Shown here: positions 24,054 through 35,240 of the stretch, piece by piece
Layout of the letters: the number at the start of each line of letters is the position of its first letter
How positions within the stretch are numbered: the stretch's first letter is position 1
Assembly: GCA_963556145.1 (NCBI GenBank)
Contig: OY744471.1
Span: 1,419,590 to 1,483,589, forward strand
Source: Hygrocybe punicea
Lineage: Eukaryota; Basidiomycota; Agaricomycetes; Agaricales; Hygrophoraceae
DNA: 64,000 nt
Direction: 5' to 3'
Translations under genes and position numbers: made by a program
Notes under the pieces: generated by a model
Database searches by the model: none
What the model saw: the letters and a program-made list of their open reading frames with translations, nothing else
Told to the model about the DNA's origin: nothing

Positions 24054-25558
24054 ATGAGCGACAATTACGGTTCGTACGGGGACTACGGCGGGGGTCGAGA
24101 GACCAGCGGTCAGACTCGTCGGAATGAATCGGAGGAGTATGGGGAGGAAGGAGGTGGGTATGATAACAATGAGAGGTCCACTGGCACTCGCAGCGGCGGT
24201 GGGGGTTACGGCTCAACGAAAACGAGCCAGCCGTCTTACGGCTCGTCCGGCGACTCCTACCAAAGCAAGAAACCCTCCAATACGTATGGAGCATTGAACG
24301 AAGACGCTGATGAAGGCGAGTCGTATGGTTCCAGTAAAAAGAAACAGTCATCTACCCAGTACGGCCAAGAGACAGGATCGTACGGCTCTAGCAACAAGCC
24401 GTCCGCACCTTCCTACGGCTCTTCGTACAATGACGACGATTCGTATGGATCTGGGAAGAAGGCAACTACTCCATACGGCCAAGACACCGGATCGTACGGC
24501 TCTAGCAACCAGCCGTCCACACAGTCCTCCGGCACTTCACGCAATGACGACGATTCGTATGGATCATCTGGGAAGAAGGCTACTACTCCTTACGGTGCCG
24601 ACAAGCAATCCTCTTATGAGGAGGAGAAGGGGACGTACCGCTCCGGCGGCAAGCAGACGTCATCTCGCAATGACGAATCGGGGGTCCGTTCCTCTCGCAA
24701 CCAATATGACGGAAATGATGCCAGTGGTGGTGGTGGTGGTGGTGGTGGTGGTGATTCGTACGGATCTGGGAGGCAGGCGCCCGTGAGCACTTACGGTGCT
24801 TCGAACGACCGCGACGGCGATAACTCTTACGCTTCCGCCAACAAGTCTTACAACCGTAATGATGACGATGAATCCTATTCGTCCAAGCCCAAGCAGGAGT
24901 CTGCCTACGGGCAACCTGGGAATCGCCCGGGTTCAAGCCCCTACGGGTCGTCGCGTACTAACGAAGACGACGACAGCCGTTCTGGCTATAAATCCCAACA
25001 GTCCTCAACAAAGACCTATGATGACGATGCCACCGAGTCCTACGGGTCGCAGGGGAACGCGCCTCAGGGTGGCGCAGGATACAATCGGCCGGGAAACGCT
25101 CCGCAGAGCACATCCAGCAATGCTCCGGGCAGCGCCCCTTACAACAAGTCTAGCAATGCCCCTCACGGTCAGCCCGGCAACACTCCCTACGGTCAGTCCG
25201 ACAATACACCCCAGACTCAGTCCGGCAATGCACCTCATGGAGCAAGGCCAGACGAGGCTGCAGATGACGGAGGTTCGGACGAGCCCCCGCATCACGAGTC
25301 GGGCGTGGTAGGGAAAGGCCTCAAGTTTGCCGCTAAATCGGCTGGGTTCGACCTCGTGAGTGTTCACAACTGTTGATTTCTTCAGTCACCTCCATTGCAT
25401 TTCTCCCTTGCCGGTCTGTCGTGGTTGAATCTGACCGTAATGATAGAGCGACGACATGACCGACAAGATCGAGGAGGGAATGAAGAAGTTTGGAATTGGT
25501 ATGGTGCCAATTATTGCTGTTGCCCGCTCACTGATGATGGTGGAACGTAGGATTCTAG
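24054..25558 (+). CDS. Ser-Tyr-Gly-rich intrinsically disordered protein
   Basis: The ATG at 24054 gives MSDNYGSYGDYGGGRETS. Exon 1 (to 25355) encodes about 434 residues of low-complexity sequence with many SYGSS, YGQ and DDDSYGS motifs, a run of eight Gly from (GGT)n near 24730, and a C-terminal series of GNAP/SNAP repeats. Introns at 25356-25447 and 25499-25550 join a small conserved tail (GKGLKFAAKSAGFDL, then SDDMTDKIEEGMKKFGIGF). Synonymous variation among the repeats argues for a constrained protein rather than simple DNA expansion. The Tyr/Gly/Ser-rich composition resembles condensate-forming or stress-related hydrophilic proteins, but no function is known to me. Overlapping frames on both strands are shadows. 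Confidence 0.72.
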
Positions 25559-26242
25559 CCCTTGTCGGGATATCTGGAACGGTGTGTATGATAGGCCCGA
25601 GAGTGAAAGAGTGGCCCCCGAAATATTATTTTTGGATTGTGTAAGACAGAAATTTGTACAGCTATTCCTGAATCTTGTTTGACCTGACCAACACTGGTGT
25701 GTCAATGTAAGATTAGTTCCATGGTACCCATAAATATTAGATGGTGAATAGAGACATCAGAACAAACAGTCTTACTCGTCAAGCTTCAATCTCCACCTCG
25801 GTGTTTTGAAGTCATTGGTCATTGGACAGCGTTCCGACAAAGATGACGACTCGGTTCATCCGCGCCACTCGGCCGCCAGCATCACTGGCCACCCCTTGTA
25901 ATGCACTTGGTTCATAAATATCCGGTCCTTGTGTGCGTGATGCCTTTGCCATCTGCGGAATGCAAAGGAGCTGAGCTAGCTGGATGGTGAAGCACTTTCG
26001 TTTCCGACCTGGTATTTTATCACTGGCACTAGTACGGGCACGTCTTTCAAGTTATCGCACTCCGAGTCTTCACCGTCCGCCTCCGCATCACCACGCATAG
26101 CCAACATTTCGACCAGGACAAAACAGGTCTCACATTCTAATACAAGTCCTCGTCAACTTCTCACACCTCGCTTCAACTAAGGCCGGTGGCGCCTTCAAGT
26201 TCGCCCTCGGCGGAATGCATATTGCCGGGATCAGCAACAAAT
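25559..26242. other. Intergenic region, nothing recognised
   Basis: Contains the 3' flank of the SYG-rich gene and AT-balanced sequence without a supported open frame. Confidence 0.5.
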
Positions 26243-26570
26243 TTAGTGGAGGAAGATGGAAAGATCGGGGGAGTCGACTCCAAAGTCAGGTGTGGGCAAG
26301 GACACGTAGAAATCACGACCAGAATTGTTGTAGTATACGTAGAAGAGAACGGGTTCGCATTGAGTGATCGAAAGTGGAATAACGATGTTCGAGGCCATAC
26401 GAAGGCTCGTCGAGTTGATATAACTTGATAACCTTGTGTGTGTGTCGAGGAATTTCTACAGATTGTCCCAGCGCTGTGAGGACAATGGCCAACAATGCGA
26501 CGACGGTGGTTGCCAGCATTGGAATCGCTATGCGGAACAAAAGCTGGATTGTCATGCCGACCAGGTTCCA
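26243..26570 (-). pseudogene. Possible small membrane/secreted gene remnant
   Basis: Two overlapping minus-strand frames look more protein-like than chance. About 26560-26460 encodes a hydrophobic helix (IAIPMLATTVVALLAIVLTA). About 26375-26243 encodes CEPVLFYVYYNNSGRDFYVS followed by LPTPDFGVDS, with a stop at 26243. The second piece resembles the N-terminal part of small basidiomycete surface proteins that carry a single membrane helix. The two pieces are in different frames and in an order opposite to what I would expect, so this is probably a scrambled or decayed copy. The 195-codon frame 26173-26760 in the remaining frame has no protein character. Confidence 0.25.
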
Positions 26571-27430
26571 TTAGGCGAGACCACAGAGGTGATGTGGTAG
26601 AAGTCAGACTCTCAAAGCGCGGGAAGCGAGCACCGTAGACGACAGATGAGATCGCAGACCGCTGAGCATGTCGGCTTAGAATGAGCATCATTTTTGGACT
26701 TCCTCGCATGCTGGACAGCGTACCTGAGGATCCCTTACACGAACTGGATGGATTCGGCAAGCTGAATAGGAAGACGCTGAGCGCACTTCTAGACAGTCAT
26801 GATGAAGCGCGATGAAAGAGAGACCAATTAGCATCTTTAACACGGGTCCTACGATCTTATTTTTGGCTGCTCACAGTAATACGCACTGGGCCATATGACC
26901 ACCCCCTGTGACAGTATCCCCGATAGTTGTTTGGTCAACGGTATTGCGAGGAAGCCTTTGACTGCCGCGTAACTCGAAATAACGACTCAACTAAATTGAT
27001 CTGTAAGTTTGCACTCTCACGAAGCACGGGGACTTGGAATCGTTGCGGTATACATCGCCATAGAGTCTTGACCCGTTCGTGTGATGATACGATTATACGA
27101 TATGAGCAGAGGGAGGCGCATAATTTGAGATTCTCAAGTGATCATCATGCATGAAGGCTCTTCCATTTGCATACTAGTAAATAGTGACCGCAGCTTCACC
27201 TCCTCACTTCTCAATTCTTTCCAAATTTTGCAGCGGGAGCCTGCGTCGCAGGTACATTTGCTAATCTCGGCGTGCAGCTTCGCTTCACCGGGTGTGACGA
27301 CTTGTGCCCGCAGCAGCGTCATTGGGAGGAAGACGGTGTACGCCCTTCTGTAAAATGGTAGGGCATTCAATGGGACATGTCATAAACCAGCTCATACAGT
27401 GCCTCCTTACCCCCTTTTCATCACTTCCAA
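26571..27430. other. Intergenic region, nothing recognised
   Basis: Only short, unrelated open frames are present on both strands. No repeat or RNA gene was seen. Confidence 0.45.
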
Positions 27431-28499
27431 TTAGTCCTTGGCGCCGCGCCATCGAGCAAAGGTATCCGAACTGACTTTTAGGGGTTGAAAATTGTCAGCC
27501 AATGGAGACAATGCACCACGATGATAAGCTACGTACCCATAGGCAAGTGCACTGTGATGCATATTCAGCACAGTGTCTCGGAAGCGATCATAACGGTCTA
27601 TCATTTGACGGGCAGTTTCGCTGGGACTCGGAGGATAGACTGTGATAATGAGAATAAATAAAGATAGATATATGACGAAACCCACCAGTATTCACTGAAA
27701 TGAAATCGTCAATTGGCTGCGGATTCTCGGCTGGTTTTAAAATTCTCATTTCCTTAGTTGTCGAGTTCTGTACAAGTCTACGGCCTTAATGAGGCTGACT
27801 CAGAGCGCTTGGCTGATCACATTGATGATAGCACTCACCAGCCCCGGCTGGTTGTACCGCCGCTGCAATGACGTCACTTGCACGGTCCACGGGTGCTCCT
27901 GGACACTGGCATGAGAATGTTTCAGTATGAATAGGATGGGAACTCACTACTGTTGTCGAAGAACACTGGGCTAAATGAAATAGCATTCCCATTCATCGCA
28001 GGATCATCGGTCTCGTATGGCCCACGGACGCCAGCCGAAGGTACCAGGTCCATACCGTCTGCATGTGAGGGAAACATGCCGGTCGGCACTATGGCGTCTT
28101 TCAAAAACGTGACAGTCTGCTTGACAGTGTCAAGATTATAACGTGTGCCGAAAGCTTCTTCGATAAGAGTTTTGTGCTCTGGTTTGCTGGGGTGATCAAC
28201 GACCGTTACCATGAGTTGAACCCACTCGTTAGCTGTACATCTATCAGGACTCTGGTCAAATTATTTACAGTGATGCAAAACTTGCCTAACTTGAAAGCGT
28301 CGTTGATTTTGGCACGATTTGGGTTAATATTACCGATAACATGGTCTAGAGGTTCAATTGCAAGGGGAATGGCATGCACGGCTGCAAGAGAAGCAAAGTT
28401 CAGAGAAGTCAAAGTTCAGAGAAGTCAACTGATTCCGAGAGAAGTGTGTAAACCTGAGGAAACTAAACTGGCACAAATTGTCACAAATATGAAGCGCAT
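27431..28499 (-). CDS. Secreted protein resembling M35/LysMEP-type peptidases but lacking HExxH
   Basis: The ATG at 28499 opens a signal peptide (MRFIFVTICASLVSS) that joins AVHAIPLA in exon 2. A GC-AG intron (starting GCAAGT near 28286, ending TACAG near 28235) restores KINDAFKLANEWVQLMVTVV. Then HPSKPEHKTLIEEAFGTRYN, VKQTVTFLKDAI, GNAISFSPVFFDNSS, PVDRASDVIAAAVQPAG, DDFISVNT, ARQMIDRYDRFRD, SALAYG and the end WRGAKD at 27431. The order (helical start, an FG block, a beta strand before FF, an RA-containing helix, an AYG near the end) recalls deuterolysin/Lys-specific metallopeptidases. Where those carry HExxH after RA, this sequence reads DVIAAAV. Either it is a non-catalytic relative or the resemblance is superficial. 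About six exons. Confidence 0.45.
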
Positions 28500-28985
28500 G
28501 ATACTATTTCCGGGTACCAGACCCTAAATAATAGTATCGAATGTTGAGCGATCAGCGTTCAAACGTGGACACATCGGACAAGTTAGGACAAACCTCTGTA
28601 TAGATTCTGAGAATGATTGATAACGAGTCGACCTGCGAACTGTCCAAATCTACAGGGAAACGCCCAACTTATGTACAAGATGATATTTGCAAATCAACAT
28701 ATTTATCAAATAAATTTGTTTCAATGATTTGTACAGCACGTACAGCACGTACAGCCTCGTTGTCATATGTACAATCACAATTATTGATCACTACCGGCAA
28801 TGCCACTACCAAAATTGTCCAGTGGCTGTACATAAGGTATACCCTGCCGGGCCTGGGCACCTCGATGGTGACCTTCGGCTGACGAAAGAAGCGTCACCAC
28901 CCAATACACGGCCGTTGCCAGGAGGATTGCCTAAAACGGGTTTATTTGGTTACGATCGCGTGATCCGGATCTCGGGCCCCCAAGC
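28500..28985. other. Intergenic region before the Crypton
   Basis: Includes three tandem copies of GTACAGCAC/GTACAGCCT near 28730-28755. There is no gene I can support. Confidence 0.4.
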
Positions 28986-29345
28986 TTGGCTCACCCTTCT
29001 TTCTCGCCTCTCTCTCTTCCCCTCCCTCATCGTGAGCGCTGCCCCCAGGCTGCTTCTTCCCACCTGTATCTTACGACTCCCCATAATAGCTCCCCATTCC
29101 CCCCTCCCTGGTCATTTCTCCTTGCTGCTTCATCCCCTTCCCTCCCTCTCATTCTGTCCCACAAGCTCGCGTTCAGCCACAAGTCATGCCCCCGGCCCTT
29201 CTGTCCTTGCCGACCTTCAAAACCATCTGGAGCGCTTCAGTGTTCTGTTGTCAACTTCAGTTTTATTTTTATTTTCATTTCTTTAAATTCGTTTCTTCTG
29301 TTCAGTTTTTGTAAGTTTTCCTTTCATTTTGAGGGTCTTTTGGAT

Positions 29346-29690
29346 GCCCAGAGACCCATCCTTTCTACCTTTCTGCATGGTTTGCCAGAGGTCGTCGACC
29401 ATTCTGTCAACCACTTTGGTGGTCTTTGAGCGAAAAACTGTACAATCTCTGTATGGCAGATTGTTAGGGATTTTTTCATTCGCTTGCATTTCTCTTTTTT
29501 TTTTTTACTTCCCTCTCTTCTAGACCCTTCCTTTCTACCTTCCTGCATGGTTTGCTGGAGGTTGTCGACCTTTTTGCCAATCACTTCGGTGGTCTTTGAG
29601 CCAAAACCTGTACAATCTCCATATGGCAGATTGTTAGGGATTTTTTCTTTCGCTTACGTTTCTCTTTTTTTTACTTCCCTCCCTTCTTCC
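29346..29690 (+). repeat. Two tandem ~172-bp copies upstream of the Crypton ORF
   Basis: Copy 1 (about 29346-29517) and copy 2 (about 29519-29690) share CTTTCTGCATGGTTTGCC-like, GTCGTCGACC-like, GGTGGTCTTTGAGC and GGCAGATTGTTAGGGATTTT blocks, each followed by a T-rich run and ACTTCCCTC. They lie in the 5' leader of the Crypton gene and may carry its promoter or recombinase binding sites. They have diverged by several point changes, so the duplication is not recent. Confidence 0.8.
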
Positions 29691-29760
29691 CTCCCTTCTT
29701 CCCTTCTGACACGTGTCCCTTCCTGCCTGGCATTGTTCCAGCCCCTTAAAACACTCCACC

Positions 29761-32700
29761 ATGTCTGAAAATGTTGCCCACATCAGCAAGCGCCGCTGCC
29801 TTGCCTCCCACTGTGAGAGTGGCCCCAACATCACCCCCCTGACCTCACAATTTGTTCCTGGTTCTCCTGGAGGGGCAGCAGAGGCAGCCAGCGGGGGCCA
29901 AACCCCCCCAGTGCCCTCTATTGTGGCCCCTCGCCATCCTGGTGAGGCCATGGAATGTGCCAGTGAGGGCCAAACCCCTCCCGTGCCTTCCTATGTCCTC
30001 CTGGGACACCCCGTGCCCATCTCCATTGGCATGCAGGCTGCCCTAGGTCAACTGGGGGCTGAGTCGCACGTCATCCAGCAAAACCAAGCCAGGCTCATCC
30101 AGGCTGACAAGCAGACGTCCAAGACCTACAACCGCCACCTCAAGAACTACGAGAAGTGGTGGTGTTGGAACCGGGATAGCCAGACAACCAACAACAGCTA
30201 CCACACAGTAATACCTGCCTTCCCAGTCACACCTGCGAAGGTGGTGATCTTCCTCGAGCATGAGACCACACGTGAGAAGGTCAGTTGTCAGATGCTCATT
30301 GCTGTTGCCTGGCACTGACTACCCCTCCTTCCTTTCCCCAGCAGAAGTGTGGTGGTTCCGAGACCATTGCTGGCTCATCAGTGGGCAAGTCCCACATTGC
30401 ACAGGTGATATTGGCCCTCGAGTATTGGCAGTTCCAGAACCACCATCTGTACACAAACACTGCGGAGGCACAGGTGTCCCTCTGCAATGACAACCACAAC
30501 CACACCCTCGAGGCATGCTCAAAGCATAATGAGCCAAAGTGGATTGAGAACTCACAGGCACTGAAGGCTGCAGGCAGCTCATCTGGTGAGCAGGCTCTCC
30601 ACTCTTGCCACTCACACCTGTCCTCATGCGTCCCTATGCCTTCCTAACAGATGCCTACACCCTTGAGGAGCTCAAGTGCTGCTCTCTGTGGTGCCTCACA
30701 GAGTTTTCAGGAACACGACAGGTCCTTGTTGGGGTGCGTGACTGGGCCATGCTTCTCCTTTCAGCCACCACCACCTTTCGTGGAGAGAGCATCCGGATGC
30801 TCAAGTGGTCTGACTTGTTCCTGTTGGAGATCCCCATGGATGATGTTCGCCTTGGCTACAAGGTGCCAGTAAGTATTCCTCCCTTGCCTGCTCACTTTTG
30901 GCTGATGGCTAACTCCCCCCACCCCCTCCCTTTGTGCAGGTCCTCATGATGCTCACAGACAATGCAAAACACAACCAGCATGGCCGCGTGGATGAGCATG
31001 GTGCGATAAGGCACCAGCAGGTGGAGCTGTGCCCTGTTGGGGCCATGGCCCTCCTCTTCTTCACCCATTTCCATGTGAACTCAGTGCCTGTCCCAGACTT
31101 TGAGCCCCAGTTTGGCCAGCCAGGGTGTGGAGAGTATGGTCAATGTGACTGGTATGACAACTATATATTCTGGACCACCGCAGTCACCAAGAAAATGACG
31201 TATGACAGTAAGTGTACTCCTGAGGCCCTGCCCCAACCCTGCCATACTAACCCCCCATCTGACAGACCACCATGAACACATCACAAACATCCACAAGAAG
31301 AATGGGGTGTCCCTCACCAAGGTCACACATGCTGGGTGGTTCTACACTGCTTTAACAGCCCGAGCCCATGGGGCATCGTCCACTGGCACCAAGGCCCTCG
31401 GTGGCTGGAATGAGAGCGGGTCGTTCCGAAATGTGTATGACCATGCTCTGCCTGTTGATACCATCCTGGCCGCAGCCACATTCAATGGGCGCAAGCCTGA
31501 GATGTACAGCCTCCCTCAGGAGTCCCTCTGTAAGTTGCTAACCTCTCTGCCTGCCCCCCACTGTTCAGTCCACTGACCGACTCCCTCCAGAGCCACCGCC
31601 TGAGCTCCTTGATGCCATCTTCCCATGGGTGGGTGCCCAGGAGGTGGCACTTGAAGCCCGCACTGCCGCTGAACCCTGAGCCCGTGACATAGCCCTAAAG
31701 CAGTTTCTTCGTGTGCTGCAGTGGCTCCGGGTTGTCCTCCTCCAGGATGCAGCAGTCCTCTTCTCCCGGCATCCGACCAGCCCTATCTTCCGATTCAAGC
31801 CCTTCAACATTCCTGGCTTTGCAGGCTTTGCAGCCAGCTTGATGGCCATCATCAGCAAGGCTGAGCAAGAGGCTGCCCTCGCCTTTGAAGCCCTCCCACA
31901 GCACCTTGTGTGCAGCATCCGTGGCCTGGTGGCTGAGGTCTCCTTAGCACAGGAGAAGGAAAGGGAGGAGAACCAATGGCAGTGGAACAGCCTGAGTGAG
32001 CAGTATGAGAGGGTTGAGGGCATGCTCAGCATGCTGCTAAGCTCGAAGGCTGGGTCTTGGCGGAACAAGGGCCAGGGTAAGCTCCTCATGTCCATGCCCG
32101 CTTGCCTGAGGTCCTGGTGTCCTGATGTGACCTCTTTCCCTTCCACTCAGCATTGTTGTTGCCCCCACTTCCACCACCCCCACAGCCAAGCACAACTCTC
32201 CTGTTGTCAGGCCCAGGCCCAACAGTGACCATCCAGTTTGCAGGTTTGCCTCTGAGTCTCACCTCGGAGGTGGCCTTGCCAAGTATGCAAGTCACCATGC
32301 CAACCACCAGTGGCAGCCCACCAATGACAGTGCCGCTAGCTGCTGGTTGCCCTTCACTGCCAAGCTGGTGCCCACAACCAGCTCTGGAAACTGTTCAGGC
32401 GACAGCCCCCACAATGGGAGGAGCCACCGTCCCAGGGCAGGCCCAACAGGCTGCCTGGCTGGTGCTCCTGGACAAGTTTGGCACTGAGCAGGTGCTCAAG
32501 CACAAGTGGGAGTGGTCTGCTGGGAGCTACCTGCCATATTACTGTTACCAGCCCGTTGCCCAGATGTCTGACATCTGGACGGAGTGGGCTGAGGGCCTCA
32601 ATGGGCACCTCTTGGTGAGGCAGCTTATGGAGAACTGGGGGGCAAGGTGGAGATGCAATGAAGGTGGGCAGAAGACTGAGGGTGCATGCAGGAAGAAGGT

Positions 32701-32878
32701 CACTGACCTCATCACGGAGCTGGCAGCATGGCCATGTTGGAATGCCACCCTTGCCCTCCGCTTCCTGGCAGAAAAGTATGAGGGCAAATTCAAGGCACGC
32801 AGCTTCTGTGACTACTTACAAAAAAATGGTGACAGTGGCTACCAGGAGGTTGCCTGTGCTGCACTGTCATACCCTTAG
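29761..32878 (+). pseudogene. Crypton transposon: tyrosine recombinase with GCR1_C domain, inactivated
   Basis: Cryptons move by a tyrosine recombinase fused to a C-terminal GCR1_C DNA-binding domain. The ATG at 29761 (MSENVAHISKRRCL) leads through a Pro-rich region to the core-binding helices SKTYNRHLKNYEKWW and HIAQVILALEYWQFQ. The catalytic part shows LLSATTTFRGESIRMLKWSD (first Arg), then GVSLTKVTHAGWFYTALTAR, where HxxR has become HAGW (H at 31328, Trp TGG at 31337), then GGWNE and VYDHALP (likely Tyr). A TGA interrupts the frame at 31677-31679; the frame continues with ARDIALKQFLRVLQWLR. The C-terminus has the GCR1_C pattern MSDIWTEWAEGLNG, GARWRCNEG, ACRKKVTDLI, ending at 32878. Several short introns interrupt it. 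Termini were not found; Cryptons lack inverted repeats. Confidence 0.75.
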
Positions 32879-33954
32879 ACACAGTAGCACACTTTTGTAC
32901 TATCAATTAGTACCCGTTTAATTTTATTAAGTTGCCCCAAAGGATGTGAGGGCCTCTTCCCCAACCAACCCCCCTCTCCCCCCCTCTGTCTGTTTTTGAA
33001 GAAGCTTTATCTTATGTTACTTATATATTCACTGGTATACCATGGGTCACCAGACCAATGTATATGGGGTCTGAGTTGGCAGGCATGGGAAAGCTACCGA
33101 GGCCACCGGACTCCAGGGACATCAAAATAACTTATGAAAACACCACAACTACATGCCTAAACAAGCTCAGTACTGAAACCAGGATTTGGTTCAGTTCCAT
33201 GACTTAGTCACATGAGAGTAGTGTTGCCATGGCTCAGTCCAGAACCATTAGCTGTTGGAGCCAGACCGATAATTAGCCACTCAGCTAACGGTTAAACCTA
33301 CGGCTAGCCATTATTAGCCATAACCAAATATCCAAATTAGGAAATTTATGTTTTCAGCCTGTTTGCTGGCTTCAACTTTACTTGGATAACCCCTCTGCTG
33401 CCTCCCATACCTCATGAACATGTATGGCCACATTTCACAAGGTTTTCAGGTGTTTCTTTTTCTTTTTGTGTATCTCCACATAGCCTACCTATGTACATAT
33501 ACATGTATATGAAAAAAATGAAAAATACCTACTTATATGCATGTATCTTTCAAAGCACCTGTGAAAGGGCAGGTGGCCTGAACACCTCGTGAATACCGCA
33601 CACATGTCAATTGATGTGGCCATATATATTCGTGAAGTGGGCTGGGAAGCAGGGAGAGGAGCGGACTCATCCTCATTTCCTTTCCTGTTGCTCCTGCCCT
33701 GTCCATCATCATTGGCCTCATCAGCTGTTGCTGTTGTTATGGTCCTGGTGTTCACCTTGCAAATGCCATGTGCACGTCAATTGACATGGCTGTACCCATT
33801 CGTGAGGTGGTGGTTGGCTCGGGGAGGCAGTGGGGCAGGGCTATGGGGAGAGGGGTGGGGACCTCTCATCTTTGTTCCCCCTCACTGTTGCTCTGGCCCC
33901 ATCCATCCTGGGTTGTGGCCATTTCCCATTGAGGTTGATGTCACTGTCATTGTC

Positions 33955-35240
33955 GCCTTCTGGCTCTTCTGGGTAGGAATAACAGTGCCATGGGGGACAA
34001 GCTTTGTGAAAACGCCACCAGTGGTTTCGATGTCAAGGGTGAGGGGACAAATGTCAACGAGAACAACTGACTCGGTACCCTCTGCACCTGAAAGAATACC
34101 ACCTTGGAAAGTGGTACCATAGCCACTGCCTTGTCAGGGTTGATTCCTTTGGAAGGCTCCTTTCCACCAAGGAACTCTTTAAGAAGTTGCTGCATCTTGG
34201 GTATGTGAGTGGAACCAACAAGAACGACCTAACAAAAGGTGTGAGTGTCGCTAGAGGACTTGATGGAGAAGATAACTAACCTCATCTATATCCTCGTTCT
34301 TGACATTGGTGTCCTTGAGAACTTGCTCAACGGGCTTCATCGTCTTTCTGAATAGATCCATATTATGGCGCTTTTCAAAACTAATGACATTTCAAAAAAC
34401 AAATTTGTTAAGTTTTAGGACCTAAGCAAATATTGTAACTCATGAAATACTGCACAGATTTACATGATTGTAGGATGAAGTTTCATCCAAATTTCAAGGG
34501 CTAGCCACTCCTGTATTTAAATTTAGGAAATATTCAGATTATTGATAGTTACAGGTGCCTTTCTGCATTTCAGTGACTAATACTTGTACAATGAATAACT
34601 TTACAAGGAATGCTCAGATTTACAAGATTGTAGGGAGAAAACCATTCCATTTCTGAAGGGCTAGAAGCTCACATACCGGGATTTTGTATACTTTTGGACA
34701 TTAAGACCATATGTATCCCAACAAGGCACATACTTATTACCTGTGCGAAACCTCAAATTAAGCAAAATGCCAGTATGTGAGCTTCTAGCCCTTCAAAAAT
34801 GGAATAGTTTTCTCCCTACAATCTTGTAAATCTGAGCATTCCTTGTAAAGTTATTCATTGTACAAGTATTAGTCACTGAAATACAGAAATGCACCTGTAA
34901 CTATCAATAATCTGAATATTTCCTAAATTTAAATACAGGAGTGGCTAGCCCTTGAAATTTGGATGAAACTTCATCCTACAATCATGTAAATCTGTGCAGT
35001 ATTTCATGAGTTACAATATTTGCTTAGGTCCCAAAACTTAACAAATTTGTTTTTTGAAATGTCATTAGTTTTGAAAAGCGCAATAAGCTCCTCAAACTTG
35101 GCCCATGTAAGAATTTCCAAAAAGTCATTGCCATCCTTGAACAACTCGATTTCAATCCTCGTCGACTGCTAGCTTGACAACATCCACTTAGCCTTCTCGA
35201 CCTCATGCTTGAGCTTGCCCATTGCTCTCAAGTCCAAGCC
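33955..35240 (-). pseudogene. Captured fragment of BiP/KAR2-type Hsp70
   Basis: Minus-strand reading gives RAMGKLKHEVEKAK and STRIEIELFKDGNDFLEILT at about 35230-35100, interrupted by a TAG after MLSS. After the nested MITE it continues [19 protein letters not shown] and EDIDE (34365-34281), an intron at 34229-34280 with GT and AG ends, then [20 protein letters not shown] and [16 protein letters not shown], a one-base frameshift, and [20 protein letters not shown] to about 33955. This is the end of the ATPase domain and start of the substrate domain of an ER-type Hsp70. The intron is retained, so capture happened at the DNA level. It is non-functional: no ends, a stop and a frameshift. Confidence 0.85.
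34366..35083. mobile_element. Palindromic MITE (~330-bp arms) with TA target duplication
   Basis: The left arm (from 34366, TGGCGCTTTTCAAAACTAAT) and right arm (ending at 35083) are near-perfect inverse copies over about 320 bp with a short unique centre around 34700-34760. A TA lies on each side (34364-34365 and 35084-35085). Removing the element plus one TA restores the BiP reading across EEL-N-MDLFRK. Arms this similar suggest a recent insertion. It has no coding capacity. TA duplication suggests a Tc1/mariner-like mobilising enzyme. Confidence 0.85.

Noticed and set aside
24310..24936. Overlapping long frames inside the SYG-rich gene
   Set aside because: Shadows of the repetitive coding sequence; the chosen frame has the spliced conserved tail and a sensible composition.
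26173..26760. 195-codon minus-strand frame
   Set aside because: Amino-acid pattern is random-looking, while pieces in the other two frames look more protein-like.
28613..29429. Plus-strand frames upstream of the Crypton
   Set aside because: They run through T/C-rich leader and the tandem repeat with no motif; the recombinase start at 29761 is better supported.
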